64,000 nucleotides of DNA from DASZQL01 sp964391865 (GCA_964391865.1 CAYMNQ010000002.1:124001-188000), one strand, 5' to 3'; positions 48,928 through 57,391 are shown, counted from the stretch's first letter. Numbers and translations are program-made. The notes: generated by a model from the letters alone, not told the origin.

Positions 48928-49800
48928 TCAGTTGCGGGTGATGCGGAGGGTGTAGGTCTCGTTGAAGTCGAGCTTGAGGCCGCTCATGTCGCCCGCCTTG
49001 CCGCTGGTCCAATTGTAGGTCATGGAGTCGAGCCCGCCGGTCTTGGTGTTCCAGGCGTAGGTGCCGGTGGCTTTGAACTCGGAGAGGTTGAAGGGGAGCG
49101 GGTTGCCGTTCTTGTTGGCTTCGATGACCGCCTTGCCGTCGGAGGTGACGGTGGCGACATCGCCCTTCAGCGAGTCGAACTTGTAGGTGGTGGTGAGCCG
49201 GAGTTCGAGCGGCGCATCGGGGACGAGGCGCTGCACGTCCCAGGTCTGACCGGTGCCGTAGGGGGCGTCGCTGTTGAAGCCCCAGAGGCGGCCGAAGGTG
49301 CGCGAGATGCCCGGCACGGTGACGAAGTCACGCGCCAAGGGGCCGATCGAGGTCTGCGGCGGGAGATTCGCGGGGGTGATGACTTCGAGCACCTCGCCGT
49401 CGTTGGAGACCTTGAGCGTGAAGGTCTGCCCGCAGATCGGGCGGATCTGTTCGATCTCGAACGACTTCGGGTCCTGCGACGCGGGGTTGTTGCTGTCGAA
49501 GTTGAAGGTCTTCGACGGCTCCTGGAAGTTGATCGCGATGCGGTCGTAGGTGAGGTCGATGGTCGCGCCCTGCGCGTCGATCTCCTTCACGCGCGTCACG
49601 AAGTTCACTTCGCGCTTGGTGGTGGTCTTGTTCGACTGGCCCATGCCCGCCTGCGTGGAGGTCGAGTCCCACTGCATGGTGAAGCGGGCCTCGGCGCCCT
49701 TGGTGAACTTGGGGGTGAAGGTGACGGCCTGCTCGGCGGCGAACGCCGGAGCGACGAGAGCCGTGACAGCAAGAGCGGAGAAGAAGGACTTCGTGTTCAT
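48928..49800 (-). CDS. Exported hypothetical protein, 290 aa
   Basis: A secreted protein with signal peptide (FFSALAVTALVAPAFA, cleavage before AEQ) and GGAG six bases upstream of ATG 49800. The body is a regular set of long beta strands alternating polar and hydrophobic residues: ARFTMQWDSTSTQAG, TKREVNFVTRVKEIDAQGATID, YKFDSLKGDVATVTSDGKAV, and the C-terminus SGLKLDFNETYTLRITRN. It resembles the DUF6263 group of large beta-barrel-like or lipid-binding exported proteins. It has a strong terminator and stands alone. Function is unknown. Confidence 0.72.
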   Translation of the reverse strand: MNTKSFFSALAVTALVAPAFAAEQAVTFTPKFTKGAEARFTMQWDSTSTQAGMGQSNKTTTKREVNFVTRVKEIDAQGATIDLTYDRIAINFQEPSKTFNFDSNNPASQDPKSFEIEQIRPICGQTFTLKVSNDGEVLEVITPANLPPQTSIGPLARDFVTVPGISRTFGRLWGFNSDAPYGTGQTWDVQRLVPDAPLELRLTTTYKFDSLKGDVATVTSDGKAVIEANKNGNPLPFNLSEFKATGTYAWNTKTGGLDSMTYNWTSGKAGDMSGLKLDFNETYTLRITRN

Positions 49801-50224
49801 CGGTGTCTCCAAAGTGGGTGACGGTGAATGCGTGTCGTACTGATGAATCCGGCGGGCGGTGCAGCCAAAGAGACGCGCTCGCCGGGATGATCGGACCACG
49901 AGAGGGTTATCTCCCGCCCGGCAGCCGCCGAGCGCGATCCATCACGATATTCCTTCGGCAGGAACGAACACCGTCCAAAGCTGGAATGAAAAAAATGACC
50001 ACGAACACAATCCAAACTTTGTCTCGCCTGTTGGACGGACGCTACCGAAGCTGGGATCGATCGATTTGCTGCGGGGAACAGACAGGGCGCGCCGCCGGGT
50101 TGGCTTGCGGCGAACGCTCGGGTCAGCTTGCAGCGTAACTGTTTTGCGTCCCCGATCGTGCAAGTGTGTTGAATCTGCGGCGTGCACAGATGCGATGGCG
50201 TTACGTTAATAGTCCTCGCGAGGC
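49801..50224. other. Divergent intergenic region, no gene
   Basis: About 425 bp between the exported-protein gene (minus) and the PEP-CTERM gene (plus). The middle is less GC-rich (GGAATGAAAAAAATGACC). No frame is convincing. It should hold the minus-strand promoter and upstream control of the plus-strand gene. Confidence 0.4.
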
Positions 50225-50252
50225 TTGACATGCCCGCCCCTTGGTACATAGT
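50225..50252 (+). promoter_or_regulatory. Promoter of the PEP-CTERM-tailed protein gene
   Basis: A perfect -35 TTGACA and CATAGT, 16 bp apart, with TTGGTACATAGTC around the -10. The same word GGTACATAATC lies before the other PEP-CTERM-tailed gene at 56320. The ATG is 68 bp after the -10. Confidence 0.6.
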
Positions 50253-50319
50253 CAAAGAGAGTCGCGGTGCGGGCGTTGGATCGTTCATGCCGCGAACGCC
50301 ACGAGGGAGGGAAGTACAC

Positions 50320-51060
50320 ATGAACGGGATGTCGACGTTGACGGTGCGCGGGACGGTTGTTTCGCTGGTGTGCGTGGGCGTGCTTGCGGGCACGTCGAGC
50401 GCGCGGGTCGCCCAAATCGATTCGGTCCAGCGATCGACCATCGCGACATACGCGACCACGGAGACGAACACCGCCGAGGGCGCGTGGTCCAGCTCGCTCT
50501 TCGGGTTCAATCCTCAACTGGACCCGCCTTTCGTGACCCCCAGCACGCTTACGTTGTTCGGCGGCGGCGGATACGCCACGCAAGGTTCGAGCGTCGCGGG
50601 CGACGCGATCAGCGGCGGGTTGTTCGGCAAGGCCTGGGACGGGAATAGCGGCTCCGGCGGTGCCGGGCGTTCCACCCTGCAGGTGAATTTCACGCTGAGT
50701 TCCCCGACGCACGTCGTGCTCACCGGGCTGTGGTCGCACACCGGTAATCTGGCCGCCGGGGAGAATCCGATTGTGGGATTGCTGCTCAACGGGCCGTCCG
50801 GCTTCACGTACCAATCGGCCTACAACCCGGCCTCGCCCCTGACGACGTCGGGAACGATCGGGTTCGTCGGCACGCTGGCTGCGGGGGCCTACTCGCTCAA
50901 TGCCTCGGCGGAATTCGCGTTCACGAATCTGAGCGGGAATCTAGGCAGCCGCCAGTCGCAGCTCTCGTTCGCGCTGTCGGTCCCGACTCCTGGCAGCGCG
51001 GCGGCGGTCGCGATGCTGGGCGTGTGGGGGTGCGGGCGGCATCGGCGAGTTATTCGCTGA
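50320..51060 (+). CDS. Exported protein with PEP-CTERM-like sorting tail
   Basis: A 246-aa exported protein. The start at 50320 has AGGGAGG nine bases upstream, and a signal peptide follows (LTVRGTVVSLVCVGVLAGTSS). The body is rich in Gly, Ser and Thr with beta strands (THVVLTGLWSHTGNLAAGE, GTIGFVGTLAAGAYSLNASA). The last 27 residues have the PEP-CTERM layout: VPTPGSAA, a hydrophobic helix (AVAMLGVWG) and a basic end (GRHRRV). The family is recognised by an exosortase, which removes the tail and anchors the protein at the surface or matrix. No exosortase gene lies in this window. Function is unknown. Confidence 0.75.
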   Translation: MNGMSTLTVRGTVVSLVCVGVLAGTSSARVAQIDSVQRSTIATYATTETNTAEGAWSSSLFGFNPQLDPPFVTPSTLTLFGGGGYATQGSSVAGDAISGGLFGKAWDGNSGSGGAGRSTLQVNFTLSSPTHVVLTGLWSHTGNLAAGENPIVGLLLNGPSGFTYQSAYNPASPLTTSGTIGFVGTLAAGAYSLNASAEFAFTNLSGNLGSRQSQLSFALSVPTPGSAAAVAMLGVWGCGRHRRVIR

Positions 51061-51128
51061 AGATGATTATGGTCGGTCCGGTTTGGACATGGGCCGAGCG
51101 TGGGCGAACGAATCAGTTGGCTTGGACA

Positions 51129-52355
51129 TCAGTGCGCGGCCACGACCGCTTCGCACACCTTCCGGGCCGCGTCGCCTAGGTCGCTGCCGGCCTGCATGGT
51201 CGGGATTTCGCCGCGGGCGGCTTCGAGGATCTTTCGGCCCGCGTCGACGTTCGTGCCCTCGAGGCGCACGACCAGCGGCACCTTGAAGCCCACCTGCCGT
51301 GCGGCGTTCACAACCGCCTGCGCGATGACGTCGCAGCGCATGATCCCGCCGAAGATGTTGACGAGGACGCCCTTCACGGCGGGGTCTGAGAGGATGATGC
51401 GGAAGCCCTCGGTGACGGCTTCTTCGGTCGCCCCGCCGCCGACGTCGAGGAAGTTGGCGGGCTTCCCGCCGTGGTGCTTGATGATGTCCATCGTCGCCAT
51501 CGCGAGGCCAGCGCCGTTGACGAGGCAGCCGATGTTGCCGTCGAGGTGGATGTACGAGAGGCCGAATTTCTGCGCCTTGATCTCGCTGGGGTCTTCTTCG
51601 GTGGGGTCGAAGAGGTCGGCGATGCGGCGCTGGCGGAACATCGCGTTGTCGTCGAAGTTGAACTTCGCGTCGATCGCCACAACGCGGCCGTCGGGGTGCT
51701 CGCTCGTCGGCGGCGTGACGATCAGCGGGTTGATCTCCGCGATCGAGCAGTCCTTCTCGACGTAGAGCTTCGCGAGCGCGAGCATGATGCTGACGGCCTG
51801 GTTCACCTGCCCGCCGCGGAACCCGAGCGTGAAGGCGATGCGGCGCGCCTGGTGCGGCTGCAGCCCGAGCAGCGGGTGGATTTCTTCCTTGATGATCGCG
51901 TCCGGGCGTGTGGCGGCGACGTGCTCGATATCCACGCCGCCCTCGGATGACGCGATGAGGATGTTGCGGCGGGTGGCGCGGTCGGTCGTCACCGCAAGGT
52001 AGTACTCCTTCGCGATATCAACGCCCGCCGCGATCAGCAGCTTTCGGACATCGAGCCCCTCGGGCGGGGTCTGCGGCGAGACCATGCGGTTCTTCAGCAT
52101 GAACCGCGCGGCTTCGGTGGCTTCGTCGGGAGACTTCACGAGCTTGACGAAGCCCGCCTTCCCGCGACCGCCGGCGTGGACCTGCGCCTTCACGACGGCG
52201 AGCGAACTGTCCGCGGCGCCAAAAGACTTCGCGTCGCGGACCGCCTGCTTGTACGCGGGGGCGGCTTCTTCGATCGAAGCGACAACCGACCCCGGCGGCA
52301 CGGGGATGCCGGCGCTGGAGAGGAGTTCACGGGCCTGATATTCGTGGATCTTCAT
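51129..52355 (-). CDS. sucC: Succinate-CoA ligase, beta subunit
   Basis: A 408-aa beta subunit of succinyl-CoA synthetase, the TCA-cycle enzyme that couples succinyl-CoA to ATP or GTP formation. The ATP-grasp part begins MKIHEYQARELLSSAGIPVP, and AEINPLIVTP with VVAIDAKFNFDDNA carries metal ligands. The ligase half has NGAGLAMATMDIIKHHGGKPANFLDVGGG and VNIFGGIMRCDVIA, as in true SucC. The alpha subunit gene (sucD), normally next to it, is not here: upstream is bL34, downstream a different strand. sucD must be elsewhere. No strong ribosome-binding site is visible. Confidence 0.94.
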   Translation of the reverse strand: MKIHEYQARELLSSAGIPVPPGSVVASIEEAAPAYKQAVRDAKSFGAADSSLAVVKAQVHAGGRGKAGFVKLVKSPDEATEAARFMLKNRMVSPQTPPEGLDVRKLLIAAGVDIAKEYYLAVTTDRATRRNILIASSEGGVDIEHVAATRPDAIIKEEIHPLLGLQPHQARRIAFTLGFRGGQVNQAVSIMLALAKLYVEKDCSIAEINPLIVTPPTSEHPDGRVVAIDAKFNFDDNAMFRQRRIADLFDPTEEDPSEIKAQKFGLSYIHLDGNIGCLVNGAGLAMATMDIIKHHGGKPANFLDVGGGATEEAVTEGFRIILSDPAVKGVLVNIFGGIMRCDVIAQAVVNAARQVGFKVPLVVRLEGTNVDAGRKILEAARGEIPTMQAGSDLGDAARKVCEAVVAAH

Positions 52356-52474
52356 TCCGGGCTCGCGGGTCGCTGTGGATTGGGCGCGACGGCAACCAAC
52401 GCCGAGCCACCCGCCCGCGCCCGAGCGCAGCGCTCATTCACAACCGTCGGTCACGCCGCGGGCGACGCCTCGGT

Positions 52475-52615
52475 TTACTTGTCGGCGACGTTCAGCGAAC
52501 GACCGACGCGGCGCTTGCGGTTGATGGTCTTGCGGCCACGGGTCGTCTTCATCCGCGCGCGGAAGCCGAGCTTGCGCTTGCGCTTGATGCGGCTGGTTTT
52601 GTGAGGGTAGTGCAT
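52475..52615 (-). CDS. rpmH: 50S ribosomal protein bL34
   Basis: A 46-aa bL34, below common gene-finder length limits. The translation runs MHYPHKTSRIKRKRKLGFR, then ARMKTTRGRKTINRKRRVG and RSLNVADK, the family pattern of a small Arg/Lys-rich protein. Its usual bacterial partner rnpA (RNase P protein) should follow directly; the next gene on the strand is sucC, 120 bp on, with no rnpA-like frame between. Codons are the strong GC-rich type typical of ribosomal genes. Confidence 0.95.
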   Translation of the reverse strand: MHYPHKTSRIKRKRKLGFRARMKTTRGRKTINRKRRVGRSLNVADK

Positions 52616-53126
52616 AGTTCACCTTGACAGAGCCGCCACGGCGATCCGCGGGCGGAAGGGCGGGGCGGAGAACATAGCAGATTCGCTCGCCGCCGACTAG
52701 CCGCGACATGTCCATCCGTACAAAGACCAATCTCAATCTCGTTCAAAGTTCCGACGAAGTGATGGCCATTCAGGGATTCCCCGATAGAGTTGAGGTGCGA
52801 GGCAACGGTGCCCCGCAGCCTTGGCCGCGTAGGCGAAGCAGCCGTCGGCCCGCGATTTGTTCTGCCGGATCGCGGGAACTCGTTCCCACTACGACCGCTT
52901 TGCCCACGCGTCCGCGGTTCTTGAACCGCCCGGCCATCGGGCGTGACGCGACGGTGCGGGCCATTGCGCCCGCGCCGCGGCGAGAGTTGCGTGGTGCGCC
53001 ACGCCCCCTCGGCCGCTCGACGTCACGCGACCTGTGCGCCGGTCAACCGCTCGGCACCCACGCCGAACGGCAGGACAACGCCCGCGCGCCGGCGCTCTGC
53101 GCCCCGCGGGACGACGGAGACGGCGC
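52616..53126. other. Hairpin-rich intergenic region, no gene found
   Basis: About 510 bp between divergent bL34 and rnc. It contains several good hairpins: CCCGCGAT with ATCGCGGG (about 52850-52877), GCGGTTC with GAACCGC (about 52914-52930) and GCGTGG with CCACGC (about 52989-53005). A structured RNA is possible but the sequence does not carry the RNase P RNA, tmRNA or signal-recognition RNA consensus I looked for. No gene is proposed. Confidence 0.35.
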
Positions 53127-53945
53127 GTGTCGATCGACAGCGAGACTCTCGAACAGGCCCAGCAGATCATCGGCTATCGCTTCCGCGATCAGACCCACCT
53201 TGTCACCGCGCTGACGCACGCGTCGAGCTCCGACTCGCGCCTGCGCTCGAACGAGCGCCTCGAATTTTTGGGCGATGCGGTGCTGGGGATGATCGTGTGC
53301 GAGTACCTGTACCTGAACTACACCGACCTGCTCGAGGGCGACCTGACGAAGATCAAGTCCGCCGTGGTTTCGCGGCGCACGTGCTCGCGGATCGCGACCG
53401 AGATGCGGCTGGACGCGATCCTGGTGCTGGGCAAGGGGATGAAGACGCGGCAGGCGCTGCCGTCGTCGCTCTCCGCCGCGGTGCTGGAGTCGGTGATCGG
53501 CGCGATCTATCTGGACGCGGGGATCGAGGCGGCGCGAGGGTTCCTGGTGCCGCTGATCGAGCCGCACGTCCGCAGCGTGGCGCGCAGCGGGCACCAGCAG
53601 AATTTCAAGAGCGTGCTGCAGCAGTACGCGCAGCAGCAGCTTGAGTCCACGCCGCAGTACTTGCTGCTCGATGAGAAAGGCCCGGACCACTCGAAGTGCT
53701 TCGAGGTGGCGGTGGATATCGGCGGGCGACGGTTCGAGAGCTGCTGGGCGCAATCGAAGAAACAGGCGGAACAGCAGGCGGCGCTGCGCGCGCTCGAAAC
53801 ACTCGGGCTAATCGAGCTGACGGATGACGGGCAGCCGGTGTACATCGGCGATCAGGCGATCGCCGCGGCCGCGGCACCGACCGCGAACGGAGAAGAGAGC
53901 GTCGCCGCCGAGCCCGACGCGCTGGCGGAATTCGCTGACGAATGA
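53127..53945 (+). CDS. rnc: Ribonuclease III
   Basis: A 272-aa RNase III, which cuts double-stranded RNA in rRNA and mRNA processing. GTG at 53127 has GGAG seven bases upstream, giving the start VSIDSETLEQ (read as Met). The catalytic signature is NERLEFLGDAVLG, with Glu43, Glu46 and Asp50. The second metal site should read Asp-x-x-Glu before the conserved IGAIYLD; here it reads AVLESVIGAIYLD, so the Asp position (E. coli Asp114) is Ala while the Glu is kept. The C-terminal double-stranded-RNA-binding domain is present (FKSVLQQYAQQQLESTPQY to KKQAEQQAALRALETLG). A 45-residue Ala/Glu-rich tail follows. Confidence 0.93.
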   Translation: MSIDSETLEQAQQIIGYRFRDQTHLVTALTHASSSDSRLRSNERLEFLGDAVLGMIVCEYLYLNYTDLLEGDLTKIKSAVVSRRTCSRIATEMRLDAILVLGKGMKTRQALPSSLSAAVLESVIGAIYLDAGIEAARGFLVPLIEPHVRSVARSGHQQNFKSVLQQYAQQQLESTPQYLLLDEKGPDHSKCFEVAVDIGGRRFESCWAQSKKQAEQQAALRALETLGLIELTDDGQPVYIGDQAIAAAAAPTANGEESVAAEPDALAEFADE

Positions 53946-53965
53946 GCGAAGATCACGAGTCGCTC

Positions 53966-54126
53966 GGTGCCGTGCAGCGCTGCTCTGGGCGATGCACGCT
54001 CCGGGTCGGCTTCAGGTCTTTCCGCGCTCTTCGCCCTTGATTGTTGGCACTGTGCGAGGATCCGAAGAGAAGATGGAGATCGGAACGAGCGTGGATCGGC
54101 CTCGGAGCAGGGCGTTCCACGGCACC
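53966..54126. repeat. Long twin-hairpin element with GGTGCCGTG ends
   Basis: A 161-bp element between convergent rnc and a DUF4440 gene. Ends are inverted: GGTGCCGTG (53966-53974) and CACGGCACC (54118-54126). The left hairpin has a GCTCTG loop between CGC and GATGC-type arms and the tail CGCTCC. The right hairpin is a reverse copy of the tandem-array hairpin, with GAGCGTGGATCGGCCTC and CGTTCCACGGC. It pairs with the element at 45701-45860. Confidence 0.65.
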
Positions 54127-54139
54127 CGGCTGGCGACGT

Positions 54140-54562
54140 TCACCCGCCGCCGGGTATGGGCGTGCCTTGATGGAAGCGCATGAGCCACACGCCTTCGCGC
54201 TCGACGAAGATGGAGCTGCGCAGCGATCGGCGGGGCGACGCGCCCGCGCTGCCGCCGGCGTCGTTCGTGCCCGTGTTCCCGCCCGCCGCGGCGGGCCGCA
54301 CGACGAACTCGTACGTCGCCAGCGCGACGCCCGGGGCGAGAAGAACGGCGCGGAAGTTCTCGATGGTGAAGTCGATCGGGCCGCGCCGGCGCAGCAGTTC
54401 AAGGATCGCCGGCTTGTCGTAGACGCGCCCGGAGGAGCCGAATTCGAGGAAGTCGTCGGCGAGGACGGCGGCGCGACCAAGTTCGGACGAATCGACCGCG
54501 AGCAGCTGCCGCTCGCGCGATGACAGATGTTCCGAGAGCATGCTCGCGATGACGCCGCTCAT
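54140..54562 (-). CDS. DUF4440/SnoaL-like protein
   Basis: A 140-aa cytoplasmic protein of the DUF4440/SnoaL-like NTF2 group: SSRERQLLAVDSSELGRAAV at the start helix, DDFLEFGSSGRVYDKPAILELL in the middle and EREGVWLMRFHQGTPIP at the end. It overlaps the isocitrate dehydrogenase gene by four bases (its ATG at 54562 lies in the stop of icd), so its translation should be coupled to that of icd. Its role is unknown; in other bacteria such proteins bind small molecules. Confidence 0.8.
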   Translation of the reverse strand: MSGVIASMLSEHLSSRERQLLAVDSSELGRAAVLADDFLEFGSSGRVYDKPAILELLRRRGPIDFTIENFRAVLLAPGVALATYEFVVRPAAAGGNTGTNDAGGSAGASPRRSLRSSIFVEREGVWLMRFHQGTPIPGGG

Positions 54563-56025
54563 CCCATGTGCCGAATGATCTCCGTCCCGAACTCGCTGCA
54601 CTTCACCTTCTTCACGCCCGCGTCGCCTTCCGCCTTCATCAGGCGCTCGAAGTCGTACGTCACGGTCTTCGCGCTGATCGCGCCGTCCATGCCCTTGATG
54701 ATGAGGTCGGCGGCTTCGCCCCAGCCCATGTAGCGGAGCATCATCTCGCCCGAGAGGATCACGCTGCCGGGGTTCACCTGATCGAGGTTCGCGTACTTCG
54801 GAGCAGTCCCGTGGGTGGCTTCGAAGATGGCGTGCCCGGTCGCATAGTTGATGTTCGCGCCGGGGGCGATGCCGATGCCGCCGATCTGGGCGGCGAGGGC
54901 GTCGGACAGGTAGTCGCCGTTCAGGTTCATGCAAGCGATGACGTCGAAGTCCTTCGGGCGCGTGAGCACCTGCTGCAGCGTGATGTCGGCGATGGAGTCG
55001 CGGATCATCAGCTTGCTCTTCCACTTGCCCTGCCCGTGGCTTGACCACAGCGACGCCAGCACGCTCTCGACCTCTTGAACAATCTTGCCCTTCTGGTCCG
55101 GCGTCATCATGTCGTAGCCCGGATCGATCTGCTTCGCGTTGCCCTCGCTCGACAGATCGGCGTTCGCCTCCTTGTTGCCGAGGATCCACGACTCGCGCTC
55201 GGTGATGCACTGATCGCGGAAGGCCTGGACGGCGACTTCGTAGCCCCAGTCCTTGAAGGCGCCCTCCGTGAACTTCATGATGTTGCCTTTGTGCACGAGC
55301 GTGACGCTGCGGCGCTTCTGCTCGATGGCGTACTCGATCGCGGCCCAGACCAGGCGCTGCGAGCCGTACTTGCTCACCGGCTTGATGCCGATGCCGACCG
55401 CGACCGGCAGGGGCATGTCTTTGACCTTGTCAGCGCCGCCCATCGCGGCCGCGAAGTAGTCGAGGGCCCTCTCGCGCGTGCCGAAGCGGATCTTGGCGAA
55501 CTCCTTGGGGAATTCCTTCGCGATGAAGTCGAGCATCTTGGCGGATTCGGGCGTGCCCGCGGCCATCTCGATGCCGGCGTAGATGTCCTCCGTGTTCTCG
55601 CGGAAGATCACCATGTCGCAGTCCTGCGGCCGCTTCACAGGGCTGGGCACGCCCTTGAACCAGCGCACCGGTCGCAGACACACGTAGAGATCAAGCATCT
55701 GGCGGAGCGCGACGTTCAGCGAGCGGATCCCGCCGCCGACGGGCGTGGTGAGCGGGCCTTTGATGCCGACGAGGTACTGGCGGAACGCGGCCAGCGTTTC
55801 TTCGGGCAGCCAGTTGCCGGTCTTGTTGAACGCCTTCTCGCCCGCGAGCACTTCCTGCCAGGTGATCTTGCGCTTCCCGCCGTACGCCTTCTCGACGGCG
55901 GCGTCCATGACGCGCACGCTCGAACGCCAGATGTCCGGCCCCGTGCCGTCGCCCTCGATGAACGGGAGGATCGGATCATCGGGGACATTGAGGCGGCCGG
56001 ACTTCATCGTGATGGCGCTGGGCAT
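54559..56025 (-). CDS. icd: Isocitrate dehydrogenase (NADP type)
   Basis: A 488-aa isocitrate dehydrogenase, which turns isocitrate into 2-oxoglutarate with NADP+ in the TCA cycle. Substrate and metal residues lie in PLTTPVGGGIRSLNVALRQ (Ser102 is the family's phospho-site equivalent), in ENTEDIYAG and in the late ACMNLNGDYLSDALAAQIGG. The C-terminal ATHGTAPKYANLDQVNPGS is also conserved. The region about 320-370 (MMTPDQKGKIVQEVES, then ASLWSSHGQGKWKSK) is longer than in E. coli. AGGAG lies seven bases before the ATG at 56025. The DUF4440 gene overlaps its 3' end. Confidence 0.95.
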   Translation of the reverse strand: MPSAITMKSGRLNVPDDPILPFIEGDGTGPDIWRSSVRVMDAAVEKAYGGKRKITWQEVLAGEKAFNKTGNWLPEETLAAFRQYLVGIKGPLTTPVGGGIRSLNVALRQMLDLYVCLRPVRWFKGVPSPVKRPQDCDMVIFRENTEDIYAGIEMAAGTPESAKMLDFIAKEFPKEFAKIRFGTRERALDYFAAAMGGADKVKDMPLPVAVGIGIKPVSKYGSQRLVWAAIEYAIEQKRRSVTLVHKGNIMKFTEGAFKDWGYEVAVQAFRDQCITERESWILGNKEANADLSSEGNAKQIDPGYDMMTPDQKGKIVQEVESVLASLWSSHGQGKWKSKLMIRDSIADITLQQVLTRPKDFDVIACMNLNGDYLSDALAAQIGGIGIAPGANINYATGHAIFEATHGTAPKYANLDQVNPGSVILSGEMMLRYMGWGEAADLIIKGMDGAISAKTVTYDFERLMKAEGDAGVKKVKCSEFGTEIIRHMG

Positions 56026-56090
56026 GGGGTAACTCCTCTGAAACAGGAAAAGCCTTCGTGGGGGGAACAAGAATACCGCGCGCCGAGGGT

Positions 56091-56119
56091 GGCATGGGTG
56101 GCGCTTCGCCACCCATGCC
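56091..56119. repeat. Perfect 13-bp hairpin GGCATGGGTGGCG-CTT-CGCC...
   Basis: GGCATGGGTGGCG (56091-56103) pairs exactly with CGCCACCCATGCC (56107-56119) around CTT. It lies in the divergent gap between icd and the gene at 56320. A close relative, ATGGGTGGCG-CCT-CGCCACCCGT, lies inside a coding region at 59620-59644. Confidence 0.7.
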
Positions 56120-56220
56120 CGCGACCACAGACTGATTTTTCGATTGGAGTGAAGACTCGCGAGCTTCATTCTGGCGGCCAAGAGGATCACGCTGACACGA
56201 AGCGATCCGCGCGAAATCTA

Positions 56221-56247
56221 TTGATTTCGGCAGCTGCGGTACATAAT
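56221..56247 (+). promoter_or_regulatory. Probable promoter of the second PEP-CTERM-tailed gene
   Basis: TTGATT and CATAAT with 15 bp between, inside GCGGTACATAATC. The GGTACATA word matches the -10 region of the gene at 50320. The ATG is 72 bp after the -10. Confidence 0.45.
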
Positions 56248-56319
56248 CTGCTCACTGAACACGTCACATCCTGTGGGATGACTTCCAGTGGCCCCATAGG
56301 ATGAACAGGAGGGCGCTCA

Positions 56320-57165
56320 ATGCTTCAGTGCGGAGCTTTAGCGTGCGGAATCGTGGCCGGGCTAACCGTGCCCGCTGCGGCGGGCTTCAGTTTGTTCTCT
56401 CATCAATTCGGCGAAGAAGGGGGGCAGCCGTACAGAACTTCAACCGGCACCGGGTTTTTCGTTTCGCGGCTCGCCGACGCGGGCGATGGCAGTCCGTGGG
56501 TGATCCGACCGATCCTTTTCTCATCCGCTGGCACGGAGTACGAGTACACGACGTACATCACCCACGATCCACGCGGGCCGTCACGCCGATCGGGCGGCAC
56601 AAACAACCAATCGGATCAGTTTTACATCGCGCGCGGCGTCTACCCGCAGAACTTCTCGAATCGGAATGCCAATCAAGTCTCCCTCGGCGGGCCAATCGCG
56701 TTTTTCGACGACGCGGGCGCTCAAGCACGTTTCGATGTCGTCACCCGAGGGATCATCACAGGGAGAAGCTTCATCGCGGGACCGGCCGTCGGATCACTGC
56801 GCTCCCCGGAGGGTGAAGGGCTGACCGGGTTGATGCTCGGCCGATTCACCATTCCTCAAGACACGACATTGATCGGCCGCCCGCAGATCGTGCTCAACGT
56901 CGGCGGGACGGCGCGCACGATCGAGCTGGATGTCAATGGGCTGCCGGTCGCCGTTGAAGGCGTCACCAACGGGTATCTGCGACTCGCGGCGTACCCGGTG
57001 AACAACCTCTTCTTCTTCGAGCCAACATTCGGGCAGCCTTTCGGCCAGAATTACGGCTTGGCTACGACCTACGATGTGTGGATCACCGAAATTCCGGCCC
57101 CGGGCAGCATGTGTGCTGTGCTCGCAATTGGCCTCGCGACAATTCAACGGCGGCGAGCACTGTAA
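56320..57165 (+). CDS. Exported protein with PEP-CTERM-like sorting tail
   Basis: A 281-aa exported protein with a signal peptide (ALACGIVAGLTVPAAAG) and AGGAGGG eight bases upstream of ATG 56320. The body has long Asn/Gly/Thr-rich strands (TGTGFFVSRLADAGDGSPWV, TIPQDTTLIGRPQIVLNVGG). The last 26 residues repeat the sorting layout seen at 50320: IPAPGSMC, a hydrophobic run (AVLAIGLATI) and QRRRAL. Function is unknown. It shares the GGTACATA promoter word with the gene at 50320, so the two may be controlled together. Confidence 0.75.
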   Translation: MLQCGALACGIVAGLTVPAAAGFSLFSHQFGEEGGQPYRTSTGTGFFVSRLADAGDGSPWVIRPILFSSAGTEYEYTTYITHDPRGPSRRSGGTNNQSDQFYIARGVYPQNFSNRNANQVSLGGPIAFFDDAGAQARFDVVTRGIITGRSFIAGPAVGSLRSPEGEGLTGLMLGRFTIPQDTTLIGRPQIVLNVGGTARTIELDVNGLPVAVEGVTNGYLRLAAYPVNNLFFFEPTFGQPFGQNYGLATTYDVWITEIPAPGSMCAVLAIGLATIQRRRAL

Positions 57166-57391
57166 GAGTCGCTGCTCACAGAACGGCCTCCGAACGGAGC
57201 CGCTACCGCGGAACGAGACAAACCCAGCGCGAATGAGCCACGGGATCGCGGTCGCGAACGCCTACCTATCCTTGAGTCGTTGCCGCGAAATCGCCGCACG
57301 GTGCAGGCCGGGCACTTCTTCTCTTCGCCCGCGCTGCGGTGTAAATTGGGCTGGCTCAGGCGCGAGTCGAGCGCTGCGGGCGATTGGGCCG

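Noticed and set aside
52616..53126. Signal-recognition-particle RNA, tmRNA or RNase P RNA
   Set aside because: GAAGCAGCC and several hairpins are suggestive, but the GGAAGGAAGCAGCC core, the tmRNA ends and the RNase P RNA opening are absent.
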